Shown in pieces: positions 53,900-62,944 of a stretch of DNA of 64,000 nucleotides. The number at the start of each line of letters is the position of its first letter. Within the stretch, counting starts at the first letter, position 1. The translations under genes and the position numbers were made by a program. The notes below the pieces were generated by a model that saw nothing but the letters and a program-made list of their open reading frames with translations, had not been told where the DNA came from and ran no database searches. The stretch comes from Sphingobium sp. (GTDB lineage: Bacteria > Pseudomonadota > Alphaproteobacteria > Sphingomonadales > Sphingomonadaceae), in the NCBI GenBank assembly GCA_035196065.1, contig CP136575.1, forward strand, positions 2,520,769-2,584,768, read 5' to 3'.

Positions 53900-54431
53900 G
53901 CTTGCGCACCGCCCATTCGTTCCGCAACAATCCAAAGATCAGGCTGTCGCGTATGCCGATATGGGTTTCCCATTCCTCGCGCAAATACCCTTCGCGCTGG
54001 AAGCCAAGTTTGCTCAGCAGACCGACCGACGCAGCATTTTCGGGGTCGGTGTCAGCCATGACGCGCCGTGCGCCAAGCTGTTCAAAGGCGTAATCCAGCG
54101 CACAGCAAATGGCTTCATGGGCATAGCCATTGCGCCAATGCGTCCGGCCGAGAATATAGCCGAGTTCAAGATTGTTGCTGCGATGCGGCAGCAAGATCAC
54201 CCAGCCAAGCGCGGCGGTGCCATCAACCGTAATGGCCCAGCAGACATGATCGGCGCTGCTATCGGCATTCCAGCCGATATAATCGCGGCTTTCATCAACG
54301 TCACTATGCGGTCCGCTCGACCAGTAACGCATGACCTCGCCGTCTGACAGAACATCAAATAATGCCGGTGCATCTTCAAGTGTCAGTTGGCGCAAGACCA
54401 ATCGGTCTGTGCGCAGGGTCGGCGCAATCAT
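53892..54431 (-). CDS. GNAT acetyltransferase (RimJ/RimL-like)
   Basis: The 179-residue product starts LRTDRLVLRQLTLEDAPALF, the pattern of the RimJ/RimL protein-acetyltransferase branch. The acetyl-CoA loop is YILGRTHWRNGYAHEAICCA and the late segment NAASVGLLSKLGFQREGYLR. The ATG at 54431 overlaps the LysR stop by four bases, which settles the start. Its last eight bases overlap the convergent hydrolase gene. The substrate is unknown. Confidence 0.88.
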   Translation of the reverse strand: MIAPTLRTDRLVLRQLTLEDAPALFDVLSDGEVMRYWSSGPHSDVDESRDYIGWNADSSADHVCWAITVDGTAALGWVILLPHRSNNLELGYILGRTHWRNGYAHEAICCALDYAFEQLGARRVMADTDPENAASVGLLSKLGFQREGYLREEWETHIGIRDSLIFGLLRNEWAVRKLS

Positions 54432-55219
54432 GCGGTCAATGCTTCGACCAGCGCCTTGACCTTCTTTTGCCGCCATTGCGGCAATGGCGCGACCAGCCAA
54501 TAGGCAAGCGGATGTTCGCGGCTGTTGTCCAGCGCGCGTACGCGCGCCGAATCGAGATCACCGGCAACCAACAGAAAGGGCACAACCGCCTCACCCAGAC
54601 CGATCGCGGCGGCATCAATGGCAAGCCCGGCATCGCCCAACCGAAGCCCGGCCTCGCCTTCGGCCATGGGGCAGCCCGGCCAGCTGATCCGCGTGGTGGC
54701 GCCGCCGTCTGGAGCGCCAACACGAACAAAGGCGCCATCGCCCAGCTTTACGCCTTCATGTTCGCCGGGGCCTTCCGCAAGGCGGATCGCAAGATCGAGA
54801 TTGGCTTCGGTAAAATCGACATCATCATCGGCTGATACCAGCGTAAACTGTACGTCCGGATTGGCGGCACCAAAACGGGCGAGCCGGGGCGTCAACCATT
54901 TGGCGGTGAAATCACGCGGAGCAGCAATGGTCAGATAGTTGGAGCTTTGCCCCGATTGCATCGCACGCACTGATTCTTCAAACTGCAGGAAACCGGCGCG
55001 CAGAGCATCGAGGCCCTTGTCCGCTTCAGGCGTCAGTTCCAATCCCTTGGGCGTACGGCGGAACAGCACGACGCCCAGCATATCTTCCAGTGCGCGAATC
55101 TGCTGGCCGACCGCCGCAGGTGTAACGGCAAGCTCGTCTGCCGCCTTGGTAAAGCTGAGATGGCGGGCCGCCGCGTCAAATACGCGCAGGCCATTCAAGG
55201 GAAGATGCGTACGCTTCAT
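54428..55219 (-). CDS. LysR-family regulator, GcvA-like
   Basis: An N-terminal helix-turn-helix (residues 5-64: LPLNGLRVFDAAARHLSFTK and ELAVTPAAVGQQIRALED) marks the GcvA/AmpR branch of LysR regulators. The effector domain is rather short, giving 263 residues against the usual 290-300. Its start overlaps the apaG stop and its end overlaps the GNAT gene, so it is inside an operon rather than divergent from a target. The regulated gene is not evident. Confidence 0.85.
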   Translation of the reverse strand: MKRTHLPLNGLRVFDAAARHLSFTKAADELAVTPAAVGQQIRALEDMLGVVLFRRTPKGLELTPEADKGLDALRAGFLQFEESVRAMQSGQSSNYLTIAAPRDFTAKWLTPRLARFGAANPDVQFTLVSADDDVDFTEANLDLAIRLAEGPGEHEGVKLGDGAFVRVGAPDGGATTRISWPGCPMAEGEAGLRLGDAGLAIDAAAIGLGEAVVPFLLVAGDLDSARVRALDNSREHPLAYWLVAPLPQWRQKKVKALVEALTA

Positions 55220-55620
55220 CTTGCCGTTGCCGGAGCCACCAGTTCAAAGAGCGGGATATTGACGAGGAAGGTTTCGCCGCCATCACGCAGAAAGCGGTAA
55301 TGACCTTCCATGGTGCCGCTGGGCGTAGTCAGCGGGCAACCCGATACATAATCATGGCTGCCGCCGGGGCGCAGCAAGGGCTGTTCGCCGACAACGCCAT
55401 CACCATCCAGATGGCTGATCTTTCCGGTGCCATCGGTGATTTTCCAGTGCCGGGTCAGTAGTTTGACGGCATCGTCGCGGTGGTTTTCGATACGGATATG
55501 ATAAGACCAGAACCAGCGTTTCTGCGCCGGAACCGACTGATCATCCAGAAAATCGGTAATCACCCGCACGGTAACGCCGTTTGTGGTTGCAGATTCTTTG
55601 AAAAAGGAATCGAGTATCAC
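55216..55620 (-). CDS. apaG: ApaG-domain protein
   Basis: ApaG is a fibronectin-like beta-sandwich protein of about 125-135 residues. The 134-residue product shows FWSYHIRIENHRDDAVKLLT, WKITDGTGKISHLDGDGVVG and PLTTPSGTMEGHYRF, which are the family's conserved strands. The E. coli gene was tied to cobalt and magnesium efflux phenotypes, but the molecular role is not firm. It overlaps the LysR gene by four bases. Confidence 0.93.
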   Translation of the reverse strand: MILDSFFKESATTNGVTVRVITDFLDDQSVPAQKRWFWSYHIRIENHRDDAVKLLTRHWKITDGTGKISHLDGDGVVGEQPLLRPGGSHDYVSGCPLTTPSGTMEGHYRFLRDGGETFLVNIPLFELVAPATAR

Positions 55621-55645
55621 GGCGCTACATCCTGCAAATTAAGGT

Positions 55646-56854
55646 TCAGAGACCGACCTTTAACAAGGCCTGATCCAGATCGTCGATCAAATCCTGCGGA
55701 TCTTCAAGACCGATATTGATCCGAAGCATCCCTTCTTCAACACCCATCAACGCACGCTGTTCGGCAGAGACGCTGAAATGCGTTGTTGATGCCGGGTGAC
55801 AGCACAGGCTGCGGCTGTCACCGATATTGTTCGATATATCGATCAGTTCGAGGGCATTGAGCAGCGCCATAGCCTGCGCCCGGCCGCCGTCGAGGACGAA
55901 GCTGAAGATAGGCCCGCAGGCCTTCATCTGGCGCATCGCCAGTTCATGCTGTGGATGGCTGGCAAGGCCGGGGTGGAGCATTTTGGGCACACGCTTTTCG
56001 AGAAAACGTCCGACTGTCAGGGCATTTTCTGACTGGCGCATCGCGCGCAGTTCCAGCGTTTCGAGGCCTTTGTGCACGACCCATGCGTTAAAGGGCGAAC
56101 AATTGGGGCCGGTGTTGCGCTGGAAAGGCAGCAACACGTCGGTGATCCACTTTTCCGTCCCGCACACCGCGCCGGCCAGGACCCTGCCCTGCCCGTCCAT
56201 CAATTTGGTCGCGCTATAGGCCACGACATCGGCACCATAATCCAGCGGGCGTTGCAGCACGCTGGTGGAAAAGGCGTTGTCGACAACGGTGGTAATGCCA
56301 TGCTCTTTCGCCAAGCCGCAGACATAAGCCATATCGACAATATCCATGGTCGGATTGGCCGGTGTTTCAAAGAAGAACACCTTGGTGTTGGGCTGGATTG
56401 CCGCTTTCCAGGCATCATTATCACGGCTGTCGATCGTCGTGGTGGTAATGCCCCAGCGCGGAAGCAGGCTGTCGGTCAACCAGCGGCACGAACCAAATGC
56501 CGCGCGGGCGGCAACCACATGGTCGCCGCTGCTCAACTGGCACAGTAAAGCGGTGGTCATCGCCGCCATGCCGGTGGCCTGCATCCGGCACGCCTCCGCC
56601 CCTTCCATCAGCGCGATGCGTTCTTCGACCATCGCAACGGTCGGATTCTGCAACCGGCTATAGGTCATGCCCTGCTGTTCACCTGCAAAGCGGGCCGCAA
56701 CGGTTTCGGCGTCATCATAAGTGTAGCCGGATGACAGGAACAGCGCCTCTGACGTCTCGCCATGTTCGCTGCGCCAGGTGCCACCGCGCACGGCTTGCGT
56801 GGCGGGCCGCCATTTGGAGGTAATCTCGCGATTGAGGCCGGTGGTTTTCTTCAT
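55646..56854 (-). CDS. metZ: O-succinylhomoserine sulfhydrylase
   Basis: A Cys/Met-metabolism PLP enzyme that makes homocysteine directly from O-succinylhomoserine and sulfide. The 402-residue product has the PLP lysine in YSATKLMDGQGRVLAG, the opening TQAVRGGTWRSEHGETSEA and SSGYTYDDAETVAARFAG. The SGYxYD pattern is that of MetZ rather than MetB or MetC. It lies 26 bases after leuB and 25 bases before apaG. Confidence 0.92.
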   Translation of the reverse strand: MKKTTGLNREITSKWRPATQAVRGGTWRSEHGETSEALFLSSGYTYDDAETVAARFAGEQQGMTYSRLQNPTVAMVEERIALMEGAEACRMQATGMAAMTTALLCQLSSGDHVVAARAAFGSCRWLTDSLLPRWGITTTTIDSRDNDAWKAAIQPNTKVFFFETPANPTMDIVDMAYVCGLAKEHGITTVVDNAFSTSVLQRPLDYGADVVAYSATKLMDGQGRVLAGAVCGTEKWITDVLLPFQRNTGPNCSPFNAWVVHKGLETLELRAMRQSENALTVGRFLEKRVPKMLHPGLASHPQHELAMRQMKACGPIFSFVLDGGRAQAMALLNALELIDISNNIGDSRSLCCHPASTTHFSVSAEQRALMGVEEGMLRINIGLEDPQDLIDDLDQALLKVGL

Positions 56855-56880
56855 GGGTCGCTTTTCGGATGGAGCAGGGT

Positions 56881-57927
56881 TCAGGTCAATGCTGCAAGCA
56901 CAGCATCACCCATTTCGCGGGTGCTGTGGCTGCCGCCCAGATCGGGCGAGCGCACACCAGCGGCGAGCGCCTTGGCAACCGCAGCCTCGATCCGGTCGGC
57001 CGCCGCAGCATGGCCCAGCGAATAGCGCAGCATCATCGCCGCCGACAGGATCGTCGCCAGCGGATTGGCCTTGCCTTGCCCGGCAATATCGGGCGCGCTG
57101 CCGTGAATGGGTTCATACAGCCCTTTCTGCGCGGCATCGAGCGTTGCGCTGGGCAACATGCCGATAGATCCGGCACACATGCTGGCCTGATCCGACAATA
57201 TGTCGCCAAAAAGATTGCCAGTGACGATCACGTCGAACTGGCCAGGGTTGCGCACCAACTGCATCGCGGCATTATCGACATACATGTGGCTCAGTTCGAC
57301 TTCAGGATAGTCGGCCGCCATTTCGATCACCACGTCGCGCCACAATTGGCTGGTCTCCAGCACATTGGCCTTATCGACCGAGCAGAGCTTCTTGCCACGC
57401 GCCATCGCGGTTTCAAAACCGACACGGGCGATGCGGCGCACTTCATCCTCGTCATAGGACATGATGTCATAGCCCTGCCGCTTGCCATCGGCGGTGGTAC
57501 GCATGCCCTTTTCGCCGAAATAGACATCGCCATTGGTTTCGCGCACGATCACCATGTCGATCTGTGCGGCAACCTCTGGGCGCAGCGCAGATGCGTCTGC
57601 GAGTTCGGGAAACAGCTTTGCCGGGCGCAGATTTGCAAAAAGCTCCAACTCCTTGCGCAAGCCAAGGATCGCCTGTTCGGGGCGCAAATGCCGTTCGAGC
57701 CGGTCACAATCCGGGTCGCCCACCGCGCCAAAAAGGATCGCATCAGCGCGGCGCGCAAGGTCTAGCGTTTCAGGCGGAAGCGGATGTCCCACAGCCTTAT
57801 AGGCCGCACCGCCCACCAGCGCCTCTTCATAGGTCAGCCCGGGCAAATCGAGCGCATCCAGAACACGGCGCGCTTCGGCAATGACTTCAGGTCCGATCCC
57901 GTCTCCGGGCATGAGGGCGATTAGCAT
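56881..57927 (-). CDS. leuB: 3-isopropylmalate dehydrogenase
   Basis: LeuB performs the oxidative decarboxylation step of leucine synthesis with NAD. The 348-residue product begins [18 protein letters not shown]. It has the [15 protein letters not shown] segment, the catalytic Lys/Asp region [15 protein letters not shown], and the NAD-binding [18 protein letters not shown]. Length and order are normal. leuA and leuCD are not in the window. Confidence 0.95.
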   Translation of the reverse strand: MLIALMPGDGIGPEVIAEARRVLDALDLPGLTYEEALVGGAAYKAVGHPLPPETLDLARRADAILFGAVGDPDCDRLERHLRPEQAILGLRKELELFANLRPAKLFPELADASALRPEVAAQIDMVIVRETNGDVYFGEKGMRTTADGKRQGYDIMSYDEDEVRRIARVGFETAMARGKKLCSVDKANVLETSQLWRDVVIEMAADYPEVELSHMYVDNAAMQLVRNPGQFDVIVTGNLFGDILSDQASMCAGSIGMLPSATLDAAQKGLYEPIHGSAPDIAGQGKANPLATILSAAMMLRYSLGHAAAADRIEAAVAKALAAGVRSPDLGGSHSTREMGDAVLAALT

Positions 57928-58004
57928 ATCAATCCAATGTCCATACTAGCAGCAACCTGAGCGGCGGCTGTCCTTTGCAGGTGCCTTTGCCCCCTCGAAC
58001 CGGC

Positions 58005-58610
58005 TTATGCAACCGCCCTTTTCAGCCGGTCGACCAGCCTTTCGCGTGCCGCGAGCACATCGGCGCGCTTCTCCCCCAGCACATGCCGGATCAACGCCTC
58101 GCGATTGCCGGCCATCGCCTTCAACGCGGCACCGGTACCTTCGCCTTCGAACGCATCGCGCGTGCCATAGCCCAGTTCTGCGAGCAGCAATGTTTCATAA
58201 CGGGCCATGGCAACGGCCCAGCCGCGGGCGGCCGGTGCCAATTCGACCGCCGAAAGCAAGCCATCCAGCGCAAGGAAAAGCTGGGGATAGGCATAGGCTT
58301 CGGGCAATGTGGAGGCGGTGAGCGCGCAGGCCCACTCAATCGCCGCCGTCGCCAGCGGTTCGCCGAGCAGGTGCGCGCGGCTGTGCTGCAACTCCACTGA
58401 CAGCGACGCAAGCTGCCCCGATGTGCGTGCGCGCCATTCGCCCGAGACGATATTGCCCGGAATCAGCACCGGGCGCAGCGTCCTGCTCCGCGCGCCCTGA
58501 ACATAGCCCGCAAGCAGCCCATATTCCTGCGTCAGACAGCGGACAATCGCCCCCACCTCCCCATGCGGCCGGACGGCGCAAACTATGGCACGTTCAGCGC
58601 CTTGTTGCAT
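58005..58610 (-). CDS. recO: DNA repair protein RecO
   Basis: RecO loads RecA on SSB-coated gaps with RecR. The 201-residue product has the OB-fold start AIVCAVRPHGEVGAIVRCLT, the GLLAGYVQGARSRTLRPVL segment and an alpha-helical C-terminus. It lacks the four-Cys zinc finger of some RecO proteins, as is usual in this group. The ATG at 58610 follows the preceding stop by one base; an upstream frame of 20 codons would be inside the neighbouring gene. Confidence 0.9.
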   Translation of the reverse strand: MQQGAERAIVCAVRPHGEVGAIVRCLTQEYGLLAGYVQGARSRTLRPVLIPGNIVSGEWRARTSGQLASLSVELQHSRAHLLGEPLATAAIEWACALTASTLPEAYAYPQLFLALDGLLSAVELAPAARGWAVAMARYETLLLAELGYGTRDAFEGEGTGAALKAMAGNREALIRHVLGEKRADVLAARERLVDRLKRAVA

Positions 58611-58611
58611 C

Positions 58612-59961
58612 TCAACCGGCCAGCCAGCGCGCCTTCGCAGCAGCGAGCGAGGCATATTTGGGGCTGTCATTGGCCAGTTTGGCGAGCATCGTCGCGCGCA
58701 GCCTTTGCAGCAGGCCCGGCGTTGCTAGGCTTTGCTTGCCCGCCAACAATGCCGCCGAAAGCGCGGCATCATGAACTTCGACCGGATTTTCCGCCTCACG
58801 GATCAACATGCCGAGCGCGTTCATCGCAACCGCCGCCATGAACTTGTCACGACCCGAAGCCTTTGCCTTGACGCTGTCATCAACCCAGAGGCGGATCGCC
58901 TCCAGCATCTCGACCGTCGAAGGCTCACCTGCGCGGCGGGCTGGGATGGATGCGGGCGCAGCCACCGGCTGCCTTTCGGCCTCGGGCGCATCTTCCTCCA
59001 GCAGCAGCAGCAGGTCGACCTCATTCTCGCTCGTCCGCCGGCCAATCACCGCCCGTTCGAGCGTGCGGTCAGCACCAATGCGCCAAATTTCGGCCATTTG
59101 CATGCAGCCCAGCGCCCACCAAAGCGTGCGATAGACCAGCCAGAAACGAAAGCGCGTCCGGTCAACAGGCATGCCCCCGGCCGCTTCATAGGCGGCAAAA
59201 TAGCTTTCCAGATCCCCCACACCAAAGGCTGGCCGGTCAAAATGGCCAAAGCGCCATACCGCCATGCAGCCATAGGCCAGATCCTCATGGCCATCGCCCC
59301 AATGCGCCAATTCCCAATCGAGCACTGCAGCAAGTCCGTTTGCATCGACCATCACATTGCCCATGCGAAAGTCGCCATGGACAAGGACAGGATCGGCAGG
59401 CGGCGGCAGATGCGCCTCGCACCAGCGCAGCGCGAGCGCGATCACCGGCCGGTCGCCGCCATAGGCAATGAAGCGCTTTTTCAGCTCGGCAAGCGCATCG
59501 GCCGTATCCATTAGCGGGATCGCAATATCGGCCCGCGGCCGGATCGCATGGATGCGCGCCATTTCGCGAGCAATATCGGCCAAAAGCGATGCTGGGGGTG
59601 CCGAAAGGATCTTGGCAGGGTTCACCTCAGCCGCGACCCGGCGCATGATATAGCCGGTTCCCAGATCATCGTTTTCAACCAGATCGCCGACCACAATAGG
59701 GGCGAGCACGCCGCCGGCATGTGCTGCACGCACCAGCGCCGCCTCTACATCATGGCCAAAAGCGCGGCCTTCCATGAAAGCTGCAGACGGGGCGCGGCGC
59801 AGGACATAACCCTGCCCCGCGCGGTCAAAGCTCCAGCTTTCCATGTTTGCGCCGCCCGAAAGCCGGCCCAGATTCTCGATCGCTGCACGGTCGCCGAGCA
59901 CCCGGTCCATGCAGGCTGCCAATTTATCTTGAAAGTCCTCCATGCCCTTTTCGTTAGGCAT
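58612..59961 (-). CDS. APH-fold phosphotransferase fused to DUF6285-like domain
   Basis: The first 330 residues form an aminoglycoside-phosphotransferase-like kinase: LGRLSGGANMESWSFD at the nucleotide loop, the catalytic segment VLVHGDFRMGNVMVDANG and the metal Asp in AVLDWELAHWGDGHEDLAY. The last 110 residues, starting STVEMLEAIRLWVDDSV, resemble DUF6285, which in many bacteria is a separate gene beside such kinases. These kinases often occur with acyl-CoA dehydrogenases (ACAD10-like), but none is here. The substrate is unknown. Confidence 0.82.
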   Translation of the reverse strand: MPNEKGMEDFQDKLAACMDRVLGDRAAIENLGRLSGGANMESWSFDRAGQGYVLRRAPSAAFMEGRAFGHDVEAALVRAAHAGGVLAPIVVGDLVENDDLGTGYIMRRVAAEVNPAKILSAPPASLLADIAREMARIHAIRPRADIAIPLMDTADALAELKKRFIAYGGDRPVIALALRWCEAHLPPPADPVLVHGDFRMGNVMVDANGLAAVLDWELAHWGDGHEDLAYGCMAVWRFGHFDRPAFGVGDLESYFAAYEAAGGMPVDRTRFRFWLVYRTLWWALGCMQMAEIWRIGADRTLERAVIGRRTSENEVDLLLLLEEDAPEAERQPVAAPASIPARRAGEPSTVEMLEAIRLWVDDSVKAKASGRDKFMAAVAMNALGMLIREAENPVEVHDAALSAALLAGKQSLATPGLLQRLRATMLAKLANDSPKYASLAAAKARWLAG

Positions 59962-59988
59962 GGCGCGCAGCTTGGCAAGGGAAAAGCT

Positions 59989-60372
59989 TCAGCGTGCCGA
60001 CCAATAGTCAAAGGCGCGTTGCTGGTGTCCGGCCAGATAGGCACGCGCCTCTGCGCCTTCCCATACGCCCTTATAGTCCTCACGACCGACCCACCAGCCC
60101 TGCCCGGGCAGGCCGTCGCCCTCGCGCACCACAAGGCAGGCGAGCGCAGGTTCGCCACATAAGGCCGCCTCGGCATCGATCCGGTCTAGCGTGCGACACA
60201 GCGCGCGCATCTTGGGCCGGGTAAAGCGAAAGCCAAGCATCATCAGCATTTCGGAATAGCTCATCGCCCGCTGTTCGCGCGCGGCCTGCTGCAACATCGA
60301 CCGGATACCCGGAACATCGGCAAGGCGGCTGGCAATATCGGGGCCGTCATCAAGAAAGGGGTTGTCCTTCAC
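59989..60372 (-). CDS. Conserved protein of unknown function (127 residues)
   Basis: I start this at the GTG at 60372, one base after the sirtuin stop, giving 127 residues; the frame upstream is inside the sirtuin gene. The product has a helical N-terminus and the recurring aromatic segment PGQGWWVGREDYKGVWEG, then a helix ending HQQRAFDYW. No cysteine cluster, signal or membrane segment is seen, and I recognise no family. It lies in a tight string between the sirtuin gene and the APH-fold gene. Confidence 0.65.
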   Translation of the reverse strand: MKDNPFLDDGPDIASRLADVPGIRSMLQQAAREQRAMSYSEMLMMLGFRFTRPKMRALCRTLDRIDAEAALCGEPALACLVVREGDGLPGQGWWVGREDYKGVWEGAEARAYLAGHQQRAFDYWSAR

Positions 60373-60373
60373 C

Positions 60374-61114
60374 TCAGTTGCCTGCGCCCGACAGGATTTC
60401 ATCGACCCAGTCCGGCACGATCTGCGTAGCCGGGCCATGGCGCGCTTCATCGAACCAGCGGCTGCCCTGCGACGGTTCAAGATTCAGCTCGATCGTCCGC
60501 ACCCCGTTCATCCGCGCCTCGCGCACAAAACCCGCCGCGGGATAGACCGCGCCTGAGGTACCAATGCTAACAAACAGGTCGGCCCGATTGAGCGCATGAT
60601 AGATCTTTTGCATATGGTAGGGCATCTCGCCGAACCAGACGATGTCCGGCCGCAACTGGCCTTCAACACCGCATGCCGGGCAGGCAGGGCGGTCAATCAA
60701 CGGTTCGCGCCAATCGGGGCGATCGTCGCAGGAAAGACACCATGCCGTCAAATGCGTCCCGTGCATATGGATCAGCCGCTCATTGCCCACACCGGCCATC
60801 TCTCCGGCCCGGTCGTGCAGATCATCGACATTCTGGGTCACGATCGTCAGGCTGCGTCCCTCGCCCCGCCATTCGCGGTCCAGCCGTGCCAGCGCATGAT
60901 GCGCGGCATTGGGCTGTTTCGTCTGAATCGCGGCGCGGCGCATATCGTAAAAACGCAGCACCAGATCGGGATCGCGGGCAAAGGCTTCGGGCGTTGCCAC
61001 ATCCTCGACGCGATGTTTTTCCCACAATCCGCCTGCGTCACGAAAAGTATCAATCCCGCTTTCGGCACTAACGCCCGCGCCGGTTAGGATAACAATATTG
61101 CGAATATCGGCCAT
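60374..61114 (-). CDS. cobB: NAD-dependent protein deacylase (class III sirtuin)
   Basis: Sirtuin of about 246 residues. NAD-binding motifs are LTGAGVSAESGIDTFRDAGG and TQNVDDLHDRAG, with catalytic His in IHMHGTHLTAWCLSC. Zinc cysteines are CLSC and CPAC. YDMRR near residue 57 supplies the Tyr-x-x-Arg pair that in SIRT5/CobB-type enzymes favours succinyl or malonyl groups, so it may be a desuccinylase as well as a deacetylase. The start could be the ATG at 61123 or, as used here, 61114. It is divergent from dapB. Confidence 0.92.
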   Translation of the reverse strand: MADIRNIVILTGAGVSAESGIDTFRDAGGLWEKHRVEDVATPEAFARDPDLVLRFYDMRRAAIQTKQPNAAHHALARLDREWRGEGRSLTIVTQNVDDLHDRAGEMAGVGNERLIHMHGTHLTAWCLSCDDRPDWREPLIDRPACPACGVEGQLRPDIVWFGEMPYHMQKIYHALNRADLFVSIGTSGAVYPAAGFVREARMNGVRTIELNLEPSQGSRWFDEARHGPATQIVPDWVDEILSGAGN

Positions 61115-61151
61115 CTCGACCATGAAGCATCAAAATCAAAGGCGGGCAAGC

Positions 61152-61886
61152 ATGACGAAAATCGGTATCATCGGATCGAATGGACGCATGGGCCATGCGC
61201 TAGTTTCAGCGATAGAGGAAGCAGGCCTTGTTCATGCCGGTGGCATCGACAAGGATGGCGATCTTGCCGCACTCGTCGCCGCGTCCGACATATTGGTCGA
61301 CTTTTCATCCCCCCATGCGCTTGAAAGCAATCTTTCCGCCTGCATCGCAGCCGGCAAACCCATTGTTATCGGCACCACAGGGCTTGAGGAACGGCACCAT
61401 TGGCTGATCGACGATGCCGCACAGGACATTGCCGTACTCCAGACCGGCAACACTTCACTGGGCGTCACCATGCTGGCGGCACTGGTGCGAGAGGCGGCCT
61501 CGCGGCTGGGCCCTGATTGGGACATTGAGATTGTCGAGGCGCACCACCGGATGAAGGTTGATGCACCATCGGGCACTGCCTTGCTGCTGGGCGAAGCGGC
61601 AGCGGCGGGCCGCCATGTCGATCTTGCCAGCCATAGCGAGCGCGGGCGTGACGGTATCACCGGAGCACGGCGCGAAGGCGCAATCGGCTTTGCCTCGCTG
61701 CGCGGCGGCACAATTGCCGGCGATCACCAGATATATTTTGCCGGCAATGAAGAGAGCATCACCCTTTCCCACCGTGCGGAAAACCGGATGATCTTTGCAC
61801 GTGGCGCGGTAAAGGCGGCGTGCTGGCTGCAGGCGCAAAATCCGGGGCGCTACACCATGCCCCAGGTGCTCGGCCTCGAAAGCTAA
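61152..61886 (+). CDS. dapB: 4-hydroxy-tetrahydrodipicolinate reductase
   Basis: DapB makes tetrahydrodipicolinate with NAD(P)H on the lysine/diaminopimelate route, supplying MurE's substrate. The product begins KIGIIGSNGRMGHAL and has VDFSSPHAL, IGTTGLEERHHWLID and the catalytic His/Lys segment VEAHHRMKVDAPSGTALLLGE. The ATG at 61152 gives 244 residues, short but typical of sphingomonads. Earlier in-frame starts overlap the sirtuin start and lack family sequence. Confidence 0.94.
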   Translation: MTKIGIIGSNGRMGHALVSAIEEAGLVHAGGIDKDGDLAALVAASDILVDFSSPHALESNLSACIAAGKPIVIGTTGLEERHHWLIDDAAQDIAVLQTGNTSLGVTMLAALVREAASRLGPDWDIEIVEAHHRMKVDAPSGTALLLGEAAAAGRHVDLASHSERGRDGITGARREGAIGFASLRGGTIAGDHQIYFAGNEESITLSHRAENRMIFARGAVKAACWLQAQNPGRYTMPQVLGLES

Positions 61887-61893
61887 GCGGGCC

Positions 61894-62901
61894 CTAGCTT
61901 CCCCGCTTCACCAGATGAACCGGCACGCGCCGTTCGGTCACCGGCTGGCCGGCAATACGGTTCAGCACATTTTGGACCAGCAATGCCCCTGCCTGATCGA
62001 ATTCGGGTTCGATCGTCGTCAAAGGCGGTGAGGAATAATTGCCGGCACGGATGCCGTCAAAACCGATCACCGAAACATCGCCCGGAACGGAAACCCCGTG
62101 GTTTGCCAGTTCGCGCAATATGCCGAGTGCAGTCAGATCACAGGCGGCGAAGATTGCGTCAAAATGCTGCCCGCTTTCGATCAGTGACGCTACCGCCTTG
62201 ACGCCCTGTTCCTCTCGCGACAAATTTTCGTCGACATCGACAAATAACGGCTTGATCCCGGATTTGGCGAGTTCATCGACAAAGCCATCATAGCGTTCAC
62301 CGAACTGGCGCTGTTGCGAAGCACGCGCGCCGATAAAGGCAGGCGCACTCCGCCCGCATCCAAGCAGGTAACGCGCCGCAATCTGGCCACCACCTTCATT
62401 TTCACTGCGCACCCAGCGCAGTTCGTCATCGGGCGCGCCCCAGCAGACCCAGGCCTTGCCCGGATGGTCGAGCCCGCGAAAATACTCCCATGCCTCCGCA
62501 TTTTGCGTCGTGCCAATCACGATCATGCCATCGGCCTGCCGCGCATCATCATATTGGCCGAAGAAATTGTCGGGGCTGTCCTGGAAGGAAACGATAAGGT
62601 TATAACCCTGAGCCGCTGCAGCGGCGGCAATGCTGCCCAGAAGCGAGAAATAGAAGGGATTGGTTTCGGTCGGGCTTTCGCCGGCCCGGCCGATCAGAAC
62701 CACAGCGAGGGTAAGCGTTTCGCCGCGCCGCAGCCGGGTGGCATTCTGGTTGATTACATAGCCCAGTTCACGCGCCGCCTCGATCACCCGCGCACGGGTT
62801 TCGTCGCTGACCTTGGGGCTGCCGCTCAACGCACGCGACACCGTCGGCTGGGTGACACCCGCGCGCTGCGCTACATCAAATGCTGTCACCCTGACTTGCA
62901 T
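61894..62901 (-). CDS. LacI-family transcriptional regulator
   Basis: A 335-residue repressor-type regulator. The helix-turn-helix reads TAFDVAQRAGVTQPTVSRAL followed by SGSPKVSDETRARVIEAARE, and the hinge LGYVINQNATRLRRG. A periplasmic-binding-protein-like sensor domain follows, with a sugar-type ligand expected for the family. No sugar genes are adjacent in the window, so the target is unknown. It converges on dapB with seven bases between stops. Confidence 0.92.
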   Translation of the reverse strand: MQVRVTAFDVAQRAGVTQPTVSRALSGSPKVSDETRARVIEAARELGYVINQNATRLRRGETLTLAVVLIGRAGESPTETNPFYFSLLGSIAAAAAAQGYNLIVSFQDSPDNFFGQYDDARQADGMIVIGTTQNAEAWEYFRGLDHPGKAWVCWGAPDDELRWVRSENEGGGQIAARYLLGCGRSAPAFIGARASQQRQFGERYDGFVDELAKSGIKPLFVDVDENLSREEQGVKAVASLIESGQHFDAIFAACDLTALGILRELANHGVSVPGDVSVIGFDGIRAGNYSSPPLTTIEPEFDQAGALLVQNVLNRIAGQPVTERRVPVHLVKRGS

Positions 62902-62944
62902 AGGCCCCTTCCCGAACGACCGCCTCTTTAGCGGCGCGCACGGG

